Source: a bacterium (GTDB lineage: Bacteria > Verrucomicrobiota > Verrucomicrobiae > Limisphaerales > J093). Taken from it: DNA of 8,599 bases. The stretch lies in the NCBI GenBank assembly GCA_021839785.1, contig JAKCAB010000203.1, forward strand, positions 1-8,599. Reading direction: 5' to 3'. The notes under the pieces are model-generated. The model ran no database searches and was not told the origin of the DNA. It saw nothing but the letters and a program-made list of their open reading frames with translations. Numbering within the stretch: position 1 is the first letter of the stretch; the number at the start of each line of letters is the position of its first letter. Position numbers and translations under genes: made by a program. Positions 1-7,620 of the stretch are shown here, piece after piece.

Positions 1-389
1 AAGGTGTTGATGCCGTAACTGAGAAAGATCTCCGGGTCCCAAGTGACGGCGATCCGCTTGGTGTCGGACGGGCAAAGATAGGTCCCGGATGATTTCTCGA
101 TGAATGGCTTGAGCAGGTCCATCCAGCGGGTGGTCGCATCCATCCAAGCCGGCGGATACTCCCCGTTCTCGTCCGCGTACAAGAGGGTGGCGATGCCGAT
201 CTGCCGCAGGTTGCTCAGGCAAACGGCGCGTTTGCCTTGTTGCTTGGCGTTGGCCAGCGCGGGCAGAAGGAGGCTGGCCAGAATGGCGATGAGGGCGATG
301 ACCACCAAGAGTTCGACCAGCGTAAACGCAGTCTGCCCCCGCCGGCCGGGCGCCGGCGAGACACAACTCCACTGCGTCGCCACACTCAT
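1..389 (-). CDS. Prepilin-type N-terminal cleavage/methylation domain protein, 3' end beyond window
   Basis: The first 129 residues of a type IV pilin/type II pseudopilin-like protein are visible. A 21-residue leader with basic residues (R16, R17) precedes the hallmark FTLVELL at 22-28, with the conserved Glu at position +5 of the mature protein (E26), then a hydrophobic helix to about residue 42. After it come LLLPAL, CLSNLRQIG (57-65), a YADENGEYPP segment (71-80), LCPSD (105-109) and SYGIN (124-128). In the family, prepilin peptidase cleaves before the Phe and the helix holds the protein in the inner membrane or a pseudopilus. The residue before the cleavage site is Ala21 instead of the usual Gly. 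The set of motifs resembles the many Verrucomicrobiota prepilin-like proteins, whose roles are mostly unknown. The ATG at 389 is chosen because it gives a normal leader; an in-frame ATG at 440 would add 17 residues. Neither has a clear Shine-Dalgarno sequence. The C-terminal part lies outside the window. Confidence 0.9.
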   Translation of the reverse strand, partial: MSVATQWSCVSPAPGRRGQTAFTLVELLVVIALIAILASLLLPALANAKQQGKRAVCLSNLRQIGIATLLYADENGEYPPAWMDATTRWMDLLKPFIEKSSGTYLCPSDTKRIAVTWDPEIFLSYGINT

Positions 390-397
390 GGCGGCGG

Positions 398-426
398 AGC
401 ATAGCCGAGTGTTCGTGTTATGACAA
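398..426 (-). promoter_or_regulatory. Candidate sigma70-type promoter for the prepilin-type gene
   Basis: Reading the minus strand, TTGTCA (426-421) is followed after exactly 17 bases by TATGCT (403-398). These match the -35 and -10 consensus at 5 of 6 and 4 of 6 positions, with optimal spacing. Transcription would begin near 391, only a few bases before the ATG at 389, so the mRNA would be nearly leaderless. That agrees with the absence of a Shine-Dalgarno sequence. The site was found by eye; chance matches are possible, and the local sequence is more AT-rich than its surroundings. Confidence 0.4.
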
Positions 427-441
427 TAGAAAATCGTCATA
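419..441. promoter_or_regulatory. Small inverted repeat overlapping the candidate -35 box
   Basis: TATGAC (419-424) and GTCATA (436-441) form a perfect 6-bp inverted repeat around an 11-base AT-rich centre. One arm overlaps the candidate -35 box of the prepilin-type gene, as an operator would. The arms are short, so this could be chance. It is too weak a hairpin to act as a terminator and no T-run follows on the minus strand. Confidence 0.25.
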
Positions 442-498
442 CGCGGCGAAATGCGCAGTCGCCCCCAACCCAGAGGCACGTGGTGGCGGCGGGTGAAA

Positions 499-519
499 GC
501 CGAAGGCCGAACGCCGAAA
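499..519. repeat. Three-copy heptanucleotide tandem repeat, GCCGAAN x3
   Basis: GCCGAAG, GCCGAAC and GCCGAAA follow each other directly; six of seven positions are constant and only the last varies. The array starts 16 bases beyond the stop codon of the giant gene, between it and the prepilin-type gene. The unit length would shift the frame inside a gene, and the array is confined to the noncoding gap. It may be slippage debris or a copy of a dispersed element. It forms only a 3-bp stem (GCC GAA GGC), so it is not a convincing terminator. Confidence 0.6.
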
Positions 520-534
520 ACAACTGCGGCTCAT

Positions 535-3500
535 TCACGCACCCGGCCGCACCTCGCGGCGCCGCGGGTGGGCCAGATTCGCCAGCAACGCCGCCAGGAT
601 GAACACGGCCGCGAGCAAAAGGAGCTTGGCGCCGAAACCGGTGGGCCGGGCGGCGGAGGCTTCAAGGCCGATCTTGAGGTCGGCCCAAGTGTCCACTTGG
701 AGTGGTCGCGTGAAGGTCAGCAGCCGGCCTTGCTCCGGAATGGAGGCGCGGATGGCGGCCGGACTCGCCACCGCGGCGTCCTGTTGTTGAATCAGCCGTT
801 CGGCCAGGCGCATTTGCACGGCGTTTTCCTCGGCCGTGTTGCGCTCGATGAGTTGCTTGGCCTCTTGCTGGGTGTACTGCGTCTGGCCTTCGCGCAGGCC
901 GCGCGGTGTGTTCGCGAGCGCGCCGCTTTCGCCGGCCACCTTCGCCTGGCGGAAGTTCAATCCCACCAGGGCCTGCTGCATTTTCAGGTTGTGCAACTGG
1001 ACGCGCGCATCCTCGTTGAACGCGCTGTCGTGCTGGGAGAGACCGTAGGCGTTTTGAAAGGCGCGCCGCGCCTGCTCCGGATCGCCTTGAGCGAGGAGGC
1101 TGTTCGCGGTGGTGAGGAATTGCTCGGCTTCCTGGCTCTTGGCGCGCTGGAGGCTGACTTCGGTGCGGCGATAAGTGTCGAAATCGACCGCGACCGGCCG
1201 GGCAGCCGCTTTTTGTTCCTGGAACTGGAGCGTGCCGCTCCAATCGCGGAGCTGCCATTTATCGCTGAGATAGACGCGCCAGGCGATGTCTTCGAGCGGC
1301 AGGTCGAAGCGCGGCCCGAGCAGCTCGAGGTCCAGCCAGCGGGCGCTGGCCAAGCCGGTTCGGCTGCTGAAATAAAACTCCACTGTGGTGGGTTCGCCGG
1401 TCTTCGAATGTTGCTCCAACGGGATGAGCACCTCGTTGGTCTGGCGCCACGGCCACACGCTGTTGTCGTTGACGAACGCGAACCAGAACTTGGCGTCCGC
1501 CGGCAGGGTGAAGTGCAACAGGCGCTTGTCGCCCGGAATCAACTGGAGCCGCGCTTGGGTGAGCATCACGCCGTCGTCGGACAGGACGGAGGTGAGGGTG
1601 ACGTTGCTCACGCGGGCGGGCAGGAGCCTCGCGGCTTCGTGTCGCTCCAGGCGCAACGGCAAAGAGAATGCCGGCTCGACAAGGCGGAAGGTGTAATTCG
1701 CTGCCGAGGCCTGAATGTCCTGCTGCAAAACCCGTGGGATCGACTGCCACTCGGCCGGCTGCAGCGCCGTGGGCGGCATGGCGATGCGCACCTGCAAACG
1801 CCCGCCGGCCTGCACCGTGACGAAGCCGCGCTGGAGGTTCACGCCGAGGGCTTCGGTGCCGACGAGCGTGGCCTCCGTGGCATTGGCGGCCAGCGGCTGG
1901 CTGTAATTCACCTGGAGCAGGTATTTGCCGATGACGCGGCGGTTCAACTTGATCTCCCACTCGCGAGTGACCGTGTTGGTCTGGCCGTCCGGCTGGCGGA
2001 AATCGCTGACTTGGTCGCCGCGGAAGCGGACGTTCTCGGCGTTCGCCGGTAGAACCACGCGCAGCGCCTTCACGCCCGTGTTTTCGATCTGGTACTGCAA
2101 ATTGGCGGCAACGGTGACTTGCGCTTCGGTCACGGTGGCGTGTTGCAGGCTTGTGACCTGAATCCACGCGTCCACGCGTTCGAGGTCGAGCGCGAGCTTC
2201 CAGTCAGCCTGCAAAAGCCGGAAGGCGAGCACGCCTTTCTGGCGCACACCGGCCTTGAGCGGGTCAAGCTGCGTGACGCCGTCCCGCGTGACGACCTGGA
2301 GCCTCATGCCTTGTTCGGGCACGATCAACAACTGGCCGCGCTGCTTGCTGGCCTCGCGCAAAACCAGCCGCGGCACCGCCCAGTTCGTTGCCGCTCGCAC
2401 GCCCGGCCCGGCCAGGCTCACCGAGAACTGCTGCTGGCCATCGGTTTTGGTCTTGAGGTGAAGCGTGATCAACCGGCCCTCGTCGGTCTTCAACTCGGTC
2501 CAGTGACTCATCGCGGCGCTGCTGATCGACTCCACGTCCATGCCGGCGGGCAGCAGGAAGCTGAGTTTGAAAATGCCGGCGCGGGTGATTTCGGTGTCCA
2601 ACGTCGCGGCCAGCAGCACGCGATCTTCGCCCAGCGAAAGCGTCTGCTGCGCTTCGACGCGCACGTCGGGTTCCACCGGCGCGGCCTTCAGCGTGAGCGT
2701 GCCTTTCGGTTCCGAGTAGCGGAACGCGCGGCGCAGCGTCAGACCGCTGATCGCGCCGCGCAGCGGATCGAGCACCGCGGCCGGGAAATCCTTGAGGTTG
2801 ATCGGTGAAAACGCCTCGGCCTGCACGTCCGCCAGTTGCACCTCCGAGCCGGTGGCCACGCCGATCAAGCCAATCTGGCCGGCGGCGTTATCGACCGTGA
2901 TCAGGCCGGCGGCTTTCTCGAACGGCAGCGGCCCGGTGGCGACCTGCGACTTGACCAGGACCGCGAACGGCTTCGATTGCGCCGGCGTCAAACTAACGCG
3001 CAGTTTGTGCGTCTCGGGATCGAACCGCCAAAGTGACAGCCCGACAGCCGCAACGTCGGTGATCGTCGCCCCGGCGGGCACCGAGAAGGTGAGTTCGCCC
3101 AACTGGCCTTGCGCGGGGCGAATCTGGACCTGGTGCAAACCTTCCACCACGCCGGCGCTCGGCACGTAGAGTTGGAAGACCTCGGCATAGAAAACGGCCT
3201 TCTCGCGGCGCGTGTCGCGGCTGCGCGGCTTCCAGCCGATCCAGGCGTCGTTCACCGGCGCGAGCACGACGCTGAAGACGGAGTTGGTGGCGGGCGCCGT
3301 GTCGCTACGCTGTACGGCCACGGCCTGCGGCGCGGCGAGGTCCACGTCCAGGCCGGTGAGCGACACGTCCAAGCGATTGACCAGGCCGTACTGGGTGGGC
3401 AGCGCAAAGCCGCGTTCGCCGTCCCGCCGGGTCACCTGGGTCTGGTATTCGAGTGACACGTCCAGCGGCCCGGTCGTGTCCGCCACGAGCACCTGGCTGG

Positions 3501-6500
3501 GGCCGCTGTCCGTCGCGATTTCGACAAGTCGGGCGGCATCCTTGGAAAAATCGATCCGAGTCAGCACGCCCGGCGCGTGGAGCACCGGCAGTTGCTGGCC
3601 TTGGATGGCAGACCAGCGAATCTTCGCCGTCGCGAACACGAAGTCTTCGTCCACGCGAACGTTGCCCACGACCGATTCGGCCAACGGTAGCGCCTTCGCG
3701 GCATCGCTCACCGGCCCGGCCAAAGCCATGCCGGGCATCAGCAGCGAAACGCCGAGCAGCACCAGCGCCGTGGTCGCCGCGACGCTGCCAGCCGTTGGGC
3801 TCGATCCGGCTTTACGGGGCACCTGCCACCAACGTCGCAGAGCGGGCAGCGCGAGTTGCAGCGCCACGAACGCGAGGACGGCATAGAAGAACGTTGGCGC
3901 CCCGTTCAGGGAGCGCAAGGCGGCCCAGAAAATGAGGGTCCAGCCCAGCGCCGGGCCGAGCCAGCGGAACCAGGCGCGCCCGCTGACCACGGCGTACAGC
4001 CAAACCACCGCCGCGACCACGACGGGCCAGACGGACCACACCTGGCCGAAGACCGACGGCTTCACGGACGCGTTGGCCAGATCGATCGTCAAGGTGCTGC
4101 CGGCCTGTTGCACCGGCGCGATGAACGTCAGGTCGCGCGGCAGCGAGGCGCTGAGCCCCTGTGCTCGCTCGGCCAGCCAGAGCAACAATCCGACCGCCAG
4201 CGCACACGCCGCGAGTCCGAGCAGGCCGCCCAGCCAATGCCGGAGGCTGAACCAAGAGACCGTCTCCGTCGTGGACACGCGCCAGATCACCGCCGCAATC
4301 AGCAACAAGACGAAAGCGGCGCCCGCCGCGGGAACGGTTTCCAGCCAGTTTCCGCCTTTCAACAAGCGGAACAAACCGGCGTAGCCCGACACGTCCGGCA
4401 CCACGCCGGCCGGAGTCAACGTGCCGCCGCGGTAGATCAGCCGTTTGCCGGTGTCGGGTTCGAGTTTCCATTCCGCGAGCAGGATGGGGGCGGACAAGAC
4501 CGGCGCGGCGACGGTCAGGCGGTTGGGGTTGCTGGCCTTGGCGGCCAGCTTGATTTGCAGGTCGTTGAGCGCGTTCGGATCGGCGTGCTGCGGCAACGGG
4601 ATCAAATTGGCGCGGTCGTCGGTCACCGGCACCACGGCGGCGCCGTTGACGGTGACGGACCAAAGTCGCAGGCCTTCGGGCAGGACCAGACGCAGGTTGG
4701 GCGCGCCCTTGTTTTTCACGAAATAGCGCGCGTCGGTGACGACTTGGCCTTCCTCGGAAATCCGCGTGGTGAGCATGGCGCGGTCCACGACCTGGCTGAC
4801 GGTTTCGGCCTGCGCCAACGGCAGGAGCTGAAGTTCCAGGTTGAACGGGCGGGACGTGTAGCGATACGCCGCCAGGATCGGCGCGTCGAAAAACAGGCGG
4901 TACTCCGCCGGCACTTCACCGGGCTCCAACGGCAAGAGGCCCGCCGAGAGGTTCACGGACTGGACCTGGAACTGGTAGGTGCTGATGAGGACCGTGTAGC
5001 CTTGTTCGGACTGCGCATCGAGCGGGCGCGCGCCGGTGAACGCCAGCTTTTCGCCCTGCGCTTTGAATGGCCGTTCGTACGCGGCCAGCAGCGTGTACGT
5101 GCCCGATACCGGCGTGTGCAACTGCACCTGGTAACCGCCCTGGACTTTCTGCCAGTTGCGGATGTCCTTGCCGGTAAATTCCACGTTGAAGTACTCGTCC
5201 GACAATTCGACTTTGAACGTCGCGACCGGCGCGCCGGAGATCAGGTAGTTCACCAGGCTGCTCCCGTAAGCGATGCCTTCGCCAACCGAGAACAGGTGGA
5301 ACGCGTCGGCCTGGATCGATTGCGGCAGGCGCTCCACGTTCAAGCTGAGCTGCCAGGCCGGGTCGCTGAGCCGGAAGGCCGCCTGCAGGCCGGCCAACTT
5401 TTTCGGGAAAAACGCGGTGGCGATTTCGGTCAGCGCCTGGGTCTTTGTCGCGGTCAATCGGAAACCGGCATCGGCCGTCACGCCCACGTGACCGCGAACG
5501 GACTTGGCCTTCAGCACCTCGACGCGTGGCAGCGACCAGGTCGTTTCGCCCAGCGCCTGATTGCGTTCCAGGGCCAATTGCACAACCTGCCGGCCGGTGA
5601 CGGGCGCGCTGTAAACGAGGCGCAACTGTTGGGCGGTCGCGTCGGCGGGATCGTCAACGAGGAACCAGTCGCTCAGGCCGGAGGCGTTAAGGCGGGCGAC
5701 GCTGTAGCCTTTCGGCACGCGCAGGAGCGCCTCGCGCAGCGGGGCTTCGCGCACGTCCAGCTCGATCTCCGCGTCGATCGAGGAATCGGTTTCGCCGAGG
5801 TGATAGACCAACACTTGGGACACCGCGACTTCGGGCAGAATGTTGTCCGCCTGGAGGCGCAACTGAAACGCGCCGCCGGCGAACCGGTACGCGAAGGTCT
5901 GGGTGGTCTGCGGCGACACCATCGCCTTGGTCAGGTCGGTCTGCGGAAACTGCTCCGGCGAAATCTGCGACAGCCCGCCGGACTGGACCACTTCGAGCCG
6001 CACCGCGCCCTCGTTGACGATGCGAAAGTAACCGCCGAAGCGCGTCGCGCCTTCGGGCCGCAACTGCATCGCGTCGGTCGTTTGCGGGAAGGCCCCCAGT
6101 GGCGTCTGCATTTGCACTTGAAGCGAGAACTGGTCTTTCTGGGCTTGGTTGAACTGCACGTTCAACCGCCGGTCAGCGCTGCCGGGCACGGCCTCGACCG
6201 TCCACGCCAGCACTTGCGGACCTTGGACGCGCGTGATTTCGCCGGCGCCTTGCACGAGCAGCGACACGCGGTTCATCTCGCCCTGCATCACCTTGAAATC
6301 GAACAGCGCGGTCTGGCGCATCAAGCCGGGGCCGATCGCGATTTGCGACAGCACCTCCGCCGCGTAAAACAGCGTGCCCTCGGCCTCGGGTTTGGCCTGC
6401 TTCCAGGCGAGGCGCACCCGGCCGTCCGGCGGCAGGAAACTGGTGAAGTCGTCGCCCGTCCGTTCGGGCTTCGCGGCACCCCTGAACTGGAACTGCGTGT

Positions 6501-7581
6501 CCGCCTTCAGGCCGGGGAAAACGACGGGCTGCAACGCGCTGGGTGCGACCGCGAAATCGACGATGCTCCAATCGTTGCTCGAACGCACGGCGGCGTTGAA
6601 CTTGATCTCGAGCGGGTACTCGCCCGGCTGATCGAACGTGGCCACGAAGCGGCCTTTTTGGAACCGCAGCCGCCAGTCCGCGTGCGAGGTCGCTTCGGTC
6701 AACGCGGCGCCGCCGGACAGCAGATTCAGCGAGCCGCCTTTGGGATTCTTGACGCTCGCAGTCGCGGTGAGCGTGAACGCCGCGTTGTCCGTGCCGAGTT
6801 GGCCGACGAGCCGGAAGTTGCGCAGCACTACTTTCCGCGCCTCGGGATCGGCGATGGCGACTTTCAGCGGCAGCGTGTAGGCGGCACCCTGGAAGCGAAA
6901 GGCCAATGGCTCCATGCCCGCCGCGGGTTGTTGCGGTCGCAATTCCTCCGGCAGGAACTTCGTTTCAATCGGCACCACACCGGTGGGGTTCGGCACCTCG
7001 ACATCCACGGCAGGATCAGCGTCCACGACCACGTAACCGTGGCCCAGCGCCGGCTGGGTCGAGACCAGCGCCAGCGGCGTCACCGCCAGCGGCAACTCCT
7101 TCAACTTCGTCTCGGCGGTGACGGTGACGACGAGGTTGGTGACGGGCGGGTCCGCCTTTTGCGGGCGCAACACCAGATAGCGAACGCCACCGGCTTCTTC
7201 GCGAATGCTCCAGTCTTGCAACCGATCGCCTGTCACGGAGCGAAGTTCGCCCTCGCCGGACAAGACCAGCGCAAATTCCTTCGGCGCGCCCTCGATGACG
7301 TCGATTTGGAGGCGGAAGGTATGGCTGAGCTTTTCGAGGGTGGCATGAATGGAGTGCTGAAGCGCGGTGGCGAAAATGGGTTTCTCCCGCTCGCCGAGCA
7401 GGCCCTTGAGCCGGGCCTCGATCACGAGCCGGGCGGTCTCGTCGCTCAGGTTGCCGCTCACCGAGACGTTCTTCACCTCGGCCTGAACGACGGGTTCAGC
7501 GGCGCCGGCCCACACGGCGGTGAGCAGTCCACACAAGACTACGAGCAAGCGAGTGGTTTTCATGGGAGGTGGCGTGTGCAT
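535..7581 (-). CDS. Giant envelope protein with two homologous beta-rich halves, unknown function
   Basis: I do not recognise a named family; the description is from the sequence, numbered from the ATG at 7581. A signal peptide (hydrophobic core about 12-25, cleavage likely near A27/A28) leads to a beta-rich region. Residues about 250-1060 form copy A. A membrane block follows (helices near 1085-1100, 1116-1137, 1182-1201, 1207-1222, 1229-1248, 1267-1288). Copy B covers about 1290-2120, then a TPR-like motif (2152-2185), a Gln/Glu-rich stretch, and a C-terminal helix (2320-2337) ending in basic HPRRREVR. Basic residues sit between helices 1/2, 3/4 and after 5, which predicts both halves are periplasmic. 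No catalytic motif was seen. The ATG at 7563 (Met7, followed by KTTR) gives a more typical signal peptide and may be the true start; neither start has a clear ribosome site. The frame is intact across 7 kb. It lies just downstream of the VWA gene and is probably co-transcribed. A structural, binding or assembly role is only inferred. Confidence 0.9.
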   Translation of the reverse strand: MHTPPPMKTTRLLVVLCGLLTAVWAGAAEPVVQAEVKNVSVSGNLSDETARLVIEARLKGLLGEREKPIFATALQHSIHATLEKLSHTFRLQIDVIEGAPKEFALVLSGEGELRSVTGDRLQDWSIREEAGGVRYLVLRPQKADPPVTNLVVTVTAETKLKELPLAVTPLALVSTQPALGHGYVVVDADPAVDVEVPNPTGVVPIETKFLPEELRPQQPAAGMEPLAFRFQGAAYTLPLKVAIADPEARKVVLRNFRLVGQLGTDNAAFTLTATASVKNPKGGSLNLLSGGAALTEATSHADWRLRFQKGRFVATFDQPGEYPLEIKFNAAVRSSNDWSIVDFAVAPSALQPVVFPGLKADTQFQFRGAAKPERTGDDFTSFLPPDGRVRLAWKQAKPEAEGTLFYAAEVLSQIAIGPGLMRQTALFDFKVMQGEMNRVSLLVQGAGEITRVQGPQVLAWTVEAVPGSADRRLNVQFNQAQKDQFSLQVQMQTPLGAFPQTTDAMQLRPEGATRFGGYFRIVNEGAVRLEVVQSGGLSQISPEQFPQTDLTKAMVSPQTTQTFAYRFAGGAFQLRLQADNILPEVAVSQVLVYHLGETDSSIDAEIELDVREAPLREALLRVPKGYSVARLNASGLSDWFLVDDPADATAQQLRLVYSAPVTGRQVVQLALERNQALGETTWSLPRVEVLKAKSVRGHVGVTADAGFRLTATKTQALTEIATAFFPKKLAGLQAAFRLSDPAWQLSLNVERLPQSIQADAFHLFSVGEGIAYGSSLVNYLISGAPVATFKVELSDEYFNVEFTGKDIRNWQKVQGGYQVQLHTPVSGTYTLLAAYERPFKAQGEKLAFTGARPLDAQSEQGYTVLISTYQFQVQSVNLSAGLLPLEPGEVPAEYRLFFDAPILAAYRYTSRPFNLELQLLPLAQAETVSQVVDRAMLTTRISEEGQVVTDARYFVKNKGAPNLRLVLPEGLRLWSVTVNGAAVVPVTDDRANLIPLPQHADPNALNDLQIKLAAKASNPNRLTVAAPVLSAPILLAEWKLEPDTGKRLIYRGGTLTPAGVVPDVSGYAGLFRLLKGGNWLETVPAAGAAFVLLLIAAVIWRVSTTETVSWFSLRHWLGGLLGLAACALAVGLLLWLAERAQGLSASLPRDLTFIAPVQQAGSTLTIDLANASVKPSVFGQVWSVWPVVVAAVVWLYAVVSGRAWFRWLGPALGWTLIFWAALRSLNGAPTFFYAVLAFVALQLALPALRRWWQVPRKAGSSPTAGSVAATTALVLLGVSLLMPGMALAGPVSDAAKALPLAESVVGNVRVDEDFVFATAKIRWSAIQGQQLPVLHAPGVLTRIDFSKDAARLVEIATDSGPSQVLVADTTGPLDVSLEYQTQVTRRDGERGFALPTQYGLVNRLDVSLTGLDVDLAAPQAVAVQRSDTAPATNSVFSVVLAPVNDAWIGWKPRSRDTRREKAVFYAEVFQLYVPSAGVVEGLHQVQIRPAQGQLGELTFSVPAGATITDVAAVGLSLWRFDPETHKLRVSLTPAQSKPFAVLVKSQVATGPLPFEKAAGLITVDNAAGQIGLIGVATGSEVQLADVQAEAFSPINLKDFPAAVLDPLRGAISGLTLRRAFRYSEPKGTLTLKAAPVEPDVRVEAQQTLSLGEDRVLLAATLDTEITRAGIFKLSFLLPAGMDVESISSAAMSHWTELKTDEGRLITLHLKTKTDGQQQFSVSLAGPGVRAATNWAVPRLVLREASKQRGQLLIVPEQGMRLQVVTRDGVTQLDPLKAGVRQKGVLAFRLLQADWKLALDLERVDAWIQVTSLQHATVTEAQVTVAANLQYQIENTGVKALRVVLPANAENVRFRGDQVSDFRQPDGQTNTVTREWEIKLNRRVIGKYLLQVNYSQPLAANATEATLVGTEALGVNLQRGFVTVQAGGRLQVRIAMPPTALQPAEWQSIPRVLQQDIQASAANYTFRLVEPAFSLPLRLERHEAARLLPARVSNVTLTSVLSDDGVMLTQARLQLIPGDKRLLHFTLPADAKFWFAFVNDNSVWPWRQTNEVLIPLEQHSKTGEPTTVEFYFSSRTGLASARWLDLELLGPRFDLPLEDIAWRVYLSDKWQLRDWSGTLQFQEQKAAARPVAVDFDTYRRTEVSLQRAKSQEAEQFLTTANSLLAQGDPEQARRAFQNAYGLSQHDSAFNEDARVQLHNLKMQQALVGLNFRQAKVAGESGALANTPRGLREGQTQYTQQEAKQLIERNTAEENAVQMRLAERLIQQQDAAVASPAAIRASIPEQGRLLTFTRPLQVDTWADLKIGLEASAARPTGFGAKLLLLAAVFILAALLANLAHPRRREVRPGA
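1222..3714 (-). repeat. Copy B of the internal protein duplication
   Basis: Residues about 1290-2120 of the giant protein align by eye with copy A. Landmarks here are Y1379, W1450, FYAEV (Y1465), FRY (1620-1622) followed by PDVRV, W1694, NWAVPR (W1734), DWKLALDLER (W1794), NYSQPL (Y1893), KFWFAFVND (W2033) with LIPLEQH, and W2101. Identity is low, so the duplication is visible in the protein and not as a DNA repeat. Limits are approximate. Confidence 0.75.
3718..4329 (-). other. Central six-helix membrane block of the giant protein
   Basis: Residues 1085-1288 hold about six hydrophobic segments: 1085-1100, 1116-1137, 1182-1201, 1207-1222, 1229-1248 and 1267-1288. The short loops after helices 1, 3 and 5 contain Arg/Lys/His (R1101 and R1114; R1202 and R1206; RRWWQVPRK at 1249-1257), while the longer loop at 1138-1181 is mostly polar with Asp. 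By the positive-inside rule the protein enters and leaves the block on the outer face. The last segment ends in MALA/G (1285-1289), which resembles a signal peptidase I site. Helices 3 and 4 are rich in Trp. It resembles no transporter I know. Confidence 0.75.
4402..6834 (-). repeat. Copy A of the internal protein duplication
   Basis: Residues about 250-1060 of the giant protein are the first copy. Landmarks are F328 after GEYPLEIK, W393, FYAAEV (Y406), AYRF (565-567) followed by PEVAV, W639, TWSLPR (W682), AWQLSLNVER (W743), AAYERPF (Y835), RLWSVTVNG (W974) with LIPLPQH, and W1038. Each has a partner in copy B at the same relative place. The repeated parts read as series of beta strands, often as a VP or LP turn followed by a strand. 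Limits are approximate. Confidence 0.75.
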
Positions 7582-7620
7582 CGCGGTCGGTATGTTTCTG
7601 GGTGATGAAGTGAGCGCAGT

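Noticed and set aside
100..423. 107-codon plus-strand frame at the left edge
   Set aside because: Antisense to the prepilin-type gene, which has unmistakable FTLVELL and CLSNLRQ motifs.
477..482. CACGTG palindrome
   Set aside because: A six-base palindrome is expected by chance in GC-rich DNA; no second site or promoter context supports it.
490..534. Rho-independent terminator after the giant gene
   Set aside because: Only a 3-bp GCC/GGC stem within the heptamer repeat, with no T-run after it on the minus strand.
451..2052. 533-codon open frame on the plus strand
   Set aside because: Same antisense register opposite the end of the giant gene; it ends where that gene uses a CTA leucine codon. 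No recognisable protein features.
3812..4663. 283-codon minus-strand frame inside the giant gene
   Set aside because: Alternative-frame shadow; the main frame carries the membrane helices and the repeat landmarks. The shadow is Arg/Gly/Ala-rich.
3856..7605. 1249-codon open frame on the plus strand
   Set aside because: It lies exactly codon-against-codon opposite the giant gene. In that register stops arise only opposite TTA, CTA and TCA codons, which the gene avoids. The translation is rich in Arg, Gln, Gly and His with no domain, signal or membrane segment.
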